From: Gari tellinella
Lineage: Eukaryota > Mollusca > Bivalvia > Cardiida > Psammobiidae
Direction of reading: 5' to 3'
DNA: 64,000 bases
NCBI GenBank assembly: GCA_922989275.2
Contig: OV277863.1
Span: forward strand, 46,048,999-46,112,998
Both the position numbers and the translations under genes were made by a program. Shown in pieces: positions 61,583-64,000 of this stretch. The notes under the pieces were generated by a model. It had not been told where the DNA came from and searched no databases. It saw only the letters and a program-made list of their open reading frames with translations. The stretch's first letter is position 1. Every line of letters begins with the position of its first letter.

Positions 61583-61828
61583 CAGTGGAGAATCTGTTAT
61601 TCTTTCCCGTTTAAACGCAAACGTACGCAAACGCAAAGCACCAAAACGTAGAAAAGAACAACTTTTGGACAATTCTGATAATTCTTGTTTAGCTTGGTGG
61701 CAAACAGTTTGGAGCCTGATCAGACGCCGGGTTACCCGGCGTCTGATCTGGCTCCAAACTGTTTGCAGTGAAAATAATAGTTTTAGCGTAAACGCGTTTA
61801 TTGGGAAAGAATAACAGATTCTCCACTG
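61583..61828 (+). mobile_element. Family A MITE
   Basis: Full length, TA flanks, complete hairpin. Confidence 0.9.
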
Positions 61829-61919
61829 TAACCCTCATCATGCTGAATTGTTGTCTCCTAAAAATATATCGTCTGCGAAAAGAAAAAAGATTTTGACTTT
61901 TTTTAAACGTGAAAATGTA

Positions 61920-62080
61920 TTAATATGAGTGACAAACGCGACATCTGCTGATCAGGATCCTCAACTGTTTGACATTCATTTCAATATTTCTTAAGTCAAA
62001 ATTACAATTTAAATTTAAGAAATAAAGGCAGAGTACACTTGTTTAAAATTTATGACGTCACGACAGCAAATGGATTAAAA
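61920..62080. mobile_element. Family B relic
   Basis: Core remnant (ctgctgatcaggatcc), then the usual TTTCAATATTTCTTAAGTC flank, TGACGTCA and a decayed end. Confidence 0.55.
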
Positions 62081-62126
62081 TTGAATTGGTTTCCTTGTTC
62101 ATGACTATTCTAAACCGCACAGTATA

Positions 62127-62372
62127 CAGTGGAGAATCTGTTATTCTTTCCCGTTTAAACGCAAACGTACGCAAACGCAAAGCACTAAAACGTAGAAAAG
62201 ACCAACTTTTTGACAATTCTGATAATTCTTGTTTATCTTGGTGGCAAACAGTTTGGAGCCTGATCAGACGCCGGGTCACCCGGCGTCTGATCTGGCTCCA
62301 AACTGTTTGCACTGCAAATAATAGTTTAAGCGTAAACGCGTTTATTGGGAAAGAATAACAGATTCTCCACTG
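62127..62372 (+). mobile_element. Family A MITE
   Basis: Full length, TA flanks; hairpin tip GGGTCACCC. Confidence 0.9.
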
Positions 62373-62489
62373 TACTTCATCATAATGATAATTATTAACC
62401 TCGTCCACATTCAAATATCGTCTGCTACAACGTGTGTAATTTGTTTCATAAAAAGTCAAGTTGTTTTGGACATTGTACTGGAAGACCAA

Positions 62490-62650
62490 GGCAAGGCAAA
62501 CTGTTTGACACTCTGATCAGTATTTAATAAGTCAAACAACCTTAATTCTAATTTTGAAACGTGTCTGGCGGACAACCATACTTTATCCGACGACAATAAA
62601 GCGGTGAAGGGGTAAAACTCTCCCGAATAATTTGACCATGAAAGGGTTAA
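62490..62650. mobile_element. Family B relic, right part
   Basis: Core remnant (gacactctgatcagta), then GCGGTGAAGGGGTAAAA and GAAAGGGTTAA right ends. Confidence 0.58.
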
Positions 62651-62696
62651 AAAGAGTCAAGTTGTTTTAGACATTGTACTGGAAGATATATTTATA

Positions 62697-62830
62697 CAGT
62701 GGGGAAGATATTATTATTTCCAGTAAAGACGTGTGTATTAAAACAGATATTTCAAGTGCAACAGTTCGGAGTCCGACATCTGATCTGGCTTCAAATTGTT
62801 TGCCACGCAAGAGTTTTGAAAATTCGTCAA
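62697..62830 (+). mobile_element. Family A relic, left part
   Basis: CAGTGGGGAAGATATTATTA end and a damaged core (gtccgacatctgatctggct); no right end found. Confidence 0.5.
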
Positions 62831-63045
62831 ACGTTTTACAACACTGTTATTTGTATTCCATTGTATATAAAAAACGGGGAACAATAGCGTGTGCACCTCG
62901 GTATGTAAAACAACATGAACGTTTGCCAGAAAGTTCCTGTAGAAACTGTTCAAGTTACATCATACGAGTATACATTGTATCCTTTTGCTATGCATTTACC
63001 TTTCTGTAACCCCATTTGAAACCAATGGATTCTTCCATGCTTATA

Positions 63046-63285
63046 CAGTGGATAATCTGTTATTCTTTCCCGTTTAAACGCAAACGTACGCAAAACACTA
63101 AAACGTAGAAAATTACAACTTTTTTACAATTCTGATAATTCATCTTTATCTTGGTGGCAAACAGTTTAGAGCCTGATCAGACGCCGGGTTTCCCGGCGTC
63201 TGATCTGGCTCCAAACTGTTTACAGTGAAAATAATAGTTTTAGCGTAAACGCGTTTATTGGGAAAGAATAACACATTCTCCACTG
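63046..63285 (+). mobile_element. Family A MITE
   Basis: Full length with a small deletion in the AAACGC arm; left tip CAGTGGATAATC as in the copy at 36856. Confidence 0.88.
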
Positions 63286-63369
63286 TATTATGGCTAAGTC
63301 CGTTTATCTAAAAGGGTGTCTGGTCTAAATTTTCATTTTAATGTTGTTTTATATTGAAATTCCTATCAC

Positions 63370-63436
63370 CAAACAGTGAACACTCTGATCAGATGCCGCT
63401 TTATGCGGTGTCTGATCAGTGTCTATACTGTTTGCC
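63370..63436. repeat. Core hairpin of the third family
   Basis: CAAACAGTGAACACTCTGAT to its near-complement with tip gctttatgc, followed by CCTATGTCCCTTATATAGG as in the 32.7 kb copy, inverted. Confidence 0.68.
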
Positions 63437-63639
63437 TATGTCCCTTATATAGGAGTGTGGGCAAAAATTGGTTGAACAAGTCTTCGTTTGGTAATATTCA
63501 CTGTGGCTTTAACACGTTGCTTGTACTCAATGCCATTTTATGCCTTAAATGTATTCATTCTGTGAAGAAAATAGCTCCATTTTACACAGTCATGAATATG
63601 CACTGTCAGAAAGATTTCCTTTGTCCTTGAAGATGATAG

Positions 63640-63695
63640 CTTATAACAGGCTGAAAGAAAACCAGAATGCTCTCTCCTTTTAATGTGCTTTAAAT
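63640..63695. repeat. Family C hairpin, degraded
   Basis: AGCTTATAACAGGCTGAAAG then AATGTGCTTTAAATGATCG. Confidence 0.5.
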
Positions 63696-63699
63696 GATC

Positions 63700-64000
63700 G
63701 TATTTCTTTAAAACTAGAATCACTGCTATGGGAGAAATGGATAATATAGATAAGAAAAGTAACGTTGATTAAATTCAATGGGAAAAATATGTGTTTTTAT
63801 TCACGATGAATCATGTAGTATGTATGGGTGTTTGCATATTGCACTATGCAAACATATTCTCCTTCTACATAAAGTCGTAATAGTGAGTCTTTGCAGTCGT
63901 TTTAACCAATTACTCTATAAATACGCCTTTTCACGTAGTTAAATTTATTTCACAACTGAAGCAAATAGACCCATAGTCCTGAAAATAGTCAAATAATATT
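63700..64000. other. No gene seen
   Basis: AT-rich end of the window. A fragment with cgtaatagtgagtctttgca and tttaaccaattactctataa resembles flanks of family C copies. Confidence 0.35.

Overview
The window looks like nuclear DNA from an animal, most likely a bivalve mollusc. It is AT-rich. It carries one multi-exon gene with GT-AG introns and a very dense population of short palindromic DNA transposons. The organism is inferred from style (repeat density, recurrent ACATGTA motifs, a ZIP gene with many small exons), not from a diagnostic marker. No bacterial gene, operon, CRISPR array or rRNA is visible.

Gene. One real gene is supported, on the + strand from 7612 to 36566. It is a LIV-1 subfamily ZIP zinc transporter, closest in plan to SLC39A12/SLC39A4. 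I could chain 14 exons whose splice phases all agree. They give 727 codons plus a stop; the signal-peptide exon or exons were not found and probably lie upstream of the window. The protein has a helix-rich extracellular region, an acidic His-rich loop, a PAL-motif domain with a polyarginine run just before PAL, and eight membrane segments. The metal-site motifs HNFADG and HEFPHELG are present. A second gene may start on the + strand near 45543, where a CRE/ETS/YY1-like promoter precedes an ATG in good context; its later exons were not found.

Mobile DNA. Introns and flanks are filled with non-autonomous elements. Family A has CAGTGGAGAA ends, TA target sites, is about 246 bp and has about 28 good copies. 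Family B has TTAA target sites and CCCTTTCACTGCC-like ends (piggyBac-like). Family C is a 60-80 bp AAAGCAGAATG hairpin. Family D has CAGTAAAACC ends. Family E is a GGGGCCCGTTTCAT palindrome (possibly hAT). Family F carries a CAAACAGTG hairpin. There is also one mariner-like 750 bp element and a 948 bp TTAA element. Two 5'-truncated LINE 3' ends lie at 1237-2033 and 37577-37920. Families A and B share nearly the same central hairpin although their ends and target sites differ, and a nested insertion of B into D shows the TTAA target directly.

The most striking object is a 10.2 kb element at 49647-59839. It is flanked by a 9-bp duplication, TATCATTTG. Its two inverted arms (about 2.1 and 3.1 kb) are tandem arrays of a ~163 bp unit rich in GTCGAA/TTCGAC palindromes, around a ~5 kb core with no recognisable transposase. 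It resembles a foldback or Mutator-type long-TIR transposon and is the best candidate for something undescribed.

Layout: 1-7.6 kb, repeats and a LINE; 7.6-36.6 kb, the ZIP gene with repeat-filled introns; 36.6-49.6 kb, repeats, a LINE tail and a possible promoter; 49.6-59.8 kb, the giant foldback element; 59.8-64 kb, family A and B clusters.
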